Below are positions 61,738 through 64,000 of a stretch of 64,000 nucleotides of DNA, in pieces (within the stretch, counting starts at the first letter, position 1; every line of letters starts with the position of its first letter). The notes below the pieces were generated by a model. It searched no databases and was not told the DNA's origin. It worked only from the letters and a program-made list of their open reading frames with translations. Position numbers and translations under genes: made by a program. The DNA comes from an uncultured Ruminococcus sp. (lineage in GTDB: Bacteria > Bacillota > Clostridia > Oscillospirales > Acutalibacteraceae). The DNA lies in assembly GCA_902778175.1 (NCBI GenBank), contig CACYWT010000020.1:1-64000 (forward strand), read 5' to 3'.

Positions 61738-62382
61738 ATGTTGGTAGCGCCTTCGCTGCTTAGCTGTGATTTTGCAAAAATGGGCGAGGAGATCGTCCGT
61801 ATAGACCGTGCAGGAGCCGATCTTATTCATCTTGATGTAATGGACGGGCATTTTGTCCCGAATATTACGATAGGTCCCTCGGTAATAAAGGCTCTCAGAC
61901 CATATACCAGGCTTCCGTTTGACGTTCATCTGATGATATCCGATCCGCTGAGCTATATAGACGCATTTGCCGATGCCGGCGCGGATTATATAACCTTCCA
62001 TGTGGAGGCGGATTCCGATATTGATGCTGCTATTGAAAAGATCCGCAGCCGCGGAGTAAAGCCCGGGATAGTGCTCAAGCCGAAAACCCCGGCGGAGGCG
62101 GCTTTCCCTTATCTTGATAAGGTGGATATGGTTCTTGTAATGACAGTAGAGCCGGGTTTCGGCGGACAGTCCTTCATGGCGGATATGATGCCGAAGGCGG
62201 AAAAGCTCCGCGCAGAGATCGACAGAAGGGGTCTGTCTGCGCTTATAGAGGCTGACGGAGGAATATCAGAAAAAAATGCTGCTGTCACTTCATCAGCGGG
62301 AATAGATGTAGTCGTTTCTGGAACGGGAGTGTTCAGGGCTTCTGATCCTGCCGCAGCAATAAAAGCCATAAAGAACGCATGA
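61738..62382 (+). CDS. rpe: Ribulose-phosphate 3-epimerase
   Basis: Rpe interconverts ribulose-5-phosphate and xylulose-5-phosphate in the pentose phosphate pathway. The TIM-barrel protein of 214 residues has VAPSLLSCDFAKMGEEI, LIHLDVMDGHFVPNITIGPS, VHLMISDPLSYID, VMTVEPGFGGQSFM and EADGGISEKN. The ATG at 61738 is used because that at 61729 lies only two bases from GGAAGG. In B. subtilis rpe stands between rsgA and thiN; here it has moved 20 kb away. Confidence 0.95.
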   Translation: MLVAPSLLSCDFAKMGEEIVRIDRAGADLIHLDVMDGHFVPNITIGPSVIKALRPYTRLPFDVHLMISDPLSYIDAFADAGADYITFHVEADSDIDAAIEKIRSRGVKPGIVLKPKTPAEAAFPYLDKVDMVLVMTVEPGFGGQSFMADMMPKAEKLRAEIDRRGLSALIEADGGISEKNAAVTSSAGIDVVVSGTGVFRASDPAAAIKAIKNA

Positions 62383-62387
62383 TACAT

Positions 62388-62418
62388 AAAGAACCGTCAC
62401 GGGGTGGCGGTTCTTTTC
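62388..62418 (+). terminator. Rho-independent terminator after rpe
   Basis: AAAGAACCG (62388-62396) pairs with CGGTTCTTT (62408-62416), followed by T and C. It begins six bases after the rpe stop. Confidence 0.8.
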
Positions 62419-62465
62419 ATATTTCGGAAATACGGACCATATTATTTAAGGTAGGTGATGATATC

Positions 62466-63023
62466 ATGATAGTAACTTCTGCGATTATCGGCGCAGCGCT
62501 GGCGGCAGATGCTTTTGCAGTATCGGTGGTCTGCGGCGCTGCCGACAGGACAAGAAAATACTCGGGCGCTTTATTTACAGCAGGGGCGTTTGCTTTGTTT
62601 CAGTTGTTTATGCCGATCGTCGGCTGGAGCATCGGCAAGGTCGGCAGCAGGGCGGCGGAGGGCTTTGACCATATCATTGCCTTCGGTATACTTGTTTTTC
62701 TCGGCATCAAAATGATGTTTGACAGCCGCGACAGCGTGGGAAAGGAGATCAGACCATTTTCGCTGCGCTCACTTGTGCTTCTTGCCGTTGCGACGAGCAT
62801 TGACGCCCTTACTGTCGGTATTGCCCTGCCTGCCGCCGCGCAGATCAATGCTTTGCCTGAGCTTCTGACGGCTGTTGCAGTGATCGGCGCTGTGACTTTT
62901 ATAATGTGTCTTGCAGGTTATCTTTCCGGCAGAAGACTGCGAAAACTTGATCCGCAGATCGCCATGCTTGCAGGAGGCGCTGTGCTTATTCTTGTGGGGA
63001 TAAAGACGCTTATCGCAGGATAA
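62466..63023 (+). CDS. mntP: Putative manganese efflux pump MntP
   Basis: MntP exports Mn(II). The 185-residue membrane protein has six helices and the two DUF204 repeats with acidic motifs: GAALAADAFAVSVVCGA near 9-25 and VATSIDALTVGIALPAA near 109-125, each carrying the conserved Asp. The start at 62466 follows AAGGTAGGTGATGATATC. The short 5' region does not show the yybP-ykoY Mn riboswitch that precedes many mntP genes. Confidence 0.92.
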   Translation: MIVTSAIIGAALAADAFAVSVVCGAADRTRKYSGALFTAGAFALFQLFMPIVGWSIGKVGSRAAEGFDHIIAFGILVFLGIKMMFDSRDSVGKEIRPFSLRSLVLLAVATSIDALTVGIALPAAAQINALPELLTAVAVIGAVTFIMCLAGYLSGRRLRKLDPQIAMLAGGAVLILVGIKTLIAG

Positions 63024-63066
63024 CATTATTTTCGCCTTTGTATATTATATACAGAGGTGATTTTTT

Positions 63067-63714
63067 ATGCGCAGGACAGTCTATGATAAGAAAAAACGAT
63101 CTCTTGTGATAAGAATATGTATTGCCCTGCTGATCGTTTTTTTTCTGGTGTTATTCCTGCTTGAAATGAAGATCAAGCCCGTAACACGCAGTATTGCGAT
63201 GGTACAGGCAAGGAGCTTTGCTGCTTCCGCGATAAATGAAACAGTTACAGAGGTTCTGGAGGAAATGCAGATCACTCCTGATTCCCTTGAGATCGTCAGT
63301 GTCCGTGACGGCGGAGAACTTGCGTCACTCAGCACGAATACCGTTATTGTCAATAAACTCAAAAATATGATAACTCTCCGTGTTCAGCAGGCGATCTCAG
63401 ATATAAAGAACAAACGTATAGAAATACCGCTTGGTACTGTTCTCGGGACGGAAATATGGAACGGAATGGGGCCGGGAGTGCCGGTATATATTTCTCTTTC
63501 GGGCAGCGTAAACAGCGATTTTGAAGAGAAACTTGAAAGCGGCGGAATAAACCAGACAGTACATAAGCTGTCGGTCAGGGTATGCGCGGATATCCAGGTC
63601 ATAATGCCGTCGGGAAGCGGCAGCGAAAGGGTCGAAACTACTGTTCTGATCGGAGAAACCGTAATTGTCGGCAAAACTCCTGACGGAATATGTACGGGCT
63701 TGTACAACAGGTGA
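63067..63714 (+). CDS. yunB: Sporulation protein YunB
   Basis: The 215-residue protein matches YunB, a sigma-E-dependent sporulation protein of unknown biochemical role. It has an N-terminal membrane helix (LVIRICIALLIVFFLVLFLL, about 14-33). An outer domain follows with VQARSFAASAINETVTEVL, NMITLRVQQAISDIKNKRIE, IPLGTVLGTEIWNGMGPGVP and ETTVLIGETVIVGKTPDG at the end, all YunB-typical. GGTGATTTTTT precedes the ATG. Confidence 0.92.
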   Translation: MRRTVYDKKKRSLVIRICIALLIVFFLVLFLLEMKIKPVTRSIAMVQARSFAASAINETVTEVLEEMQITPDSLEIVSVRDGGELASLSTNTVIVNKLKNMITLRVQQAISDIKNKRIEIPLGTVLGTEIWNGMGPGVPVYISLSGSVNSDFEEKLESGGINQTVHKLSVRVCADIQVIMPSGSGSERVETTVLIGETVIVGKTPDGICTGLYNR

Positions 63715-63909
63715 ATATAATAGTAAATCATATCGGATTTCCATATAATTATGTATAAAAGTTTCGACAAAAAAGAAGCTATTTTGTACTAATAATAAAA
63801 TTGTTTTTTATTCCCCAAAAGAATATTAAGTGCTTTGCTATGTAATATGATTGATATGTACGAAAAAAAGAATAATAAGAAATAAGAAAGAAAAATGGAG
63901 GACAGGAAT

Positions 63910-64000
63910 ATGACCTTCGATCATACTATCATGATGCAGATCATCCTCGCATTAGGCGGTCTCGGACTTTTTCTTTACGGAATGAGACTTATGGGTGAAG
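63910..64000 (+). CDS. Na/Pi cotransporter family protein, 5' end
   Basis: Thirty codons are visible before the window ends. They read MTFDHTIMMQIILALGGLGL and FLYGMRLMGE, the start of a Na/Pi cotransporter (NptA/PF02690) family protein; the LGGLGLFLYGMRLM segment is very characteristic. GGAGGACAGGAAT precedes the ATG. In the 195 bp before it no other gene is seen. Confidence 0.85.
   Translation, partial: MTFDHTIMMQIILALGGLGLFLYGMRLMGE

Noticed and set aside
62383..62465. Possible yybP-ykoY manganese riboswitch before mntP
   Set aside because: The interval is only 83 bp and is mostly the rpe terminator; the conserved riboswitch core was not seen.

Overview
The window looks like chromosome of a spore-forming, Gram-positive member of the Clostridia, most likely Ruminococcus or a close relative in the Oscillospiraceae. 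The reasons are AT-leaning intergenic DNA, AGGAGG-type ribosome sites, a type I-C CRISPR system, many sporulation and germination genes, and the Firmicutes gene order yicC-remA-gmk-rpoZ-priA-def-fmt-rsmB-rlmN-prpC-prkC-rsgA-thiN-spoVM. Genus level is inference from protein character; no search was run.

Region by region. (1) 1-8512: the leader end of a type I-C CRISPR array, and its cas operon cas3-cas5-cas8c-cas7-cas4-cas1-cas2 on the minus strand, driven by a near-consensus promoter. A palindromic repeat and a large nested inverted repeat lie between cas2 and the leader. (2) 8513-11530: a small accessory island with a 38-codon ORF, a large serine recombinase, a Phd/ParE-type toxin-antitoxin pair and a gene remnant. 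(3) 11564-13363: a three-gene operon of ExbB/MotA-like and ExbD-like proteins, unexpected in a cell without an outer membrane. (4) 13409-22668, mostly minus strand: isocitrate dehydrogenase and aconitase, two VanZ-like proteins, and a housekeeping operon (AAA-CYTH fusion, LUD protein, purine nucleoside phosphorylase, pseudouridine synthase, DUF6062). (5) 22746-28596, plus strand: a GHL10-type glycoside hydrolase, then two subtilisin-like Csp proteases and a SleC-like cortex-lytic enzyme, which together look like a compact germination module. (6) 28658-43080: the conserved translation/signalling cluster ending in thiN and a 33-residue SpoVM. (7) 43081-44134: a gene-free graveyard of tRNA fragments and repeats. 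(8) 44135-47670: a zinc-ribbon/TPR membrane protein and two-subunit class I fumarase. (9) 48504-53045, minus strand: spoIIAA-spoIIAB-sigF, then a SipL-like protein and SpoIVA. (10) 53697-64000: galU, a RING/DUF2628 membrane protein, a decayed amidase gene, rlmB, a frameshifted gene for a degenerate P-type ATPase-like protein, rpe, mntP, yunB and the start of a Na/Pi cotransporter gene.

The strongest theme is the spore. The forespore sigma-F switch, the basement coat trio SpoVM/SpoIVA/SipL, YunB, the muropeptide-sensing kinase PrkC with its phosphatase PrpC, and the Csp/SleC cortex-lysis set all fall inside 41 kb. Aconitase, isocitrate dehydrogenase and fumarase point to a partial TCA pathway serving biosynthesis.

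A second theme is small repeated DNA. Seven copies of a palindromic element of up to 205 bp, a second hairpin family, and several hairpin clusters occupy the intergenic spaces. The best candidates for undescribed biology are the ExbB/ExbD trio, the pseudo-P-type ATPase with its repeat-rich N-terminus, and the structured sequence between cas2 and the CRISPR leader.
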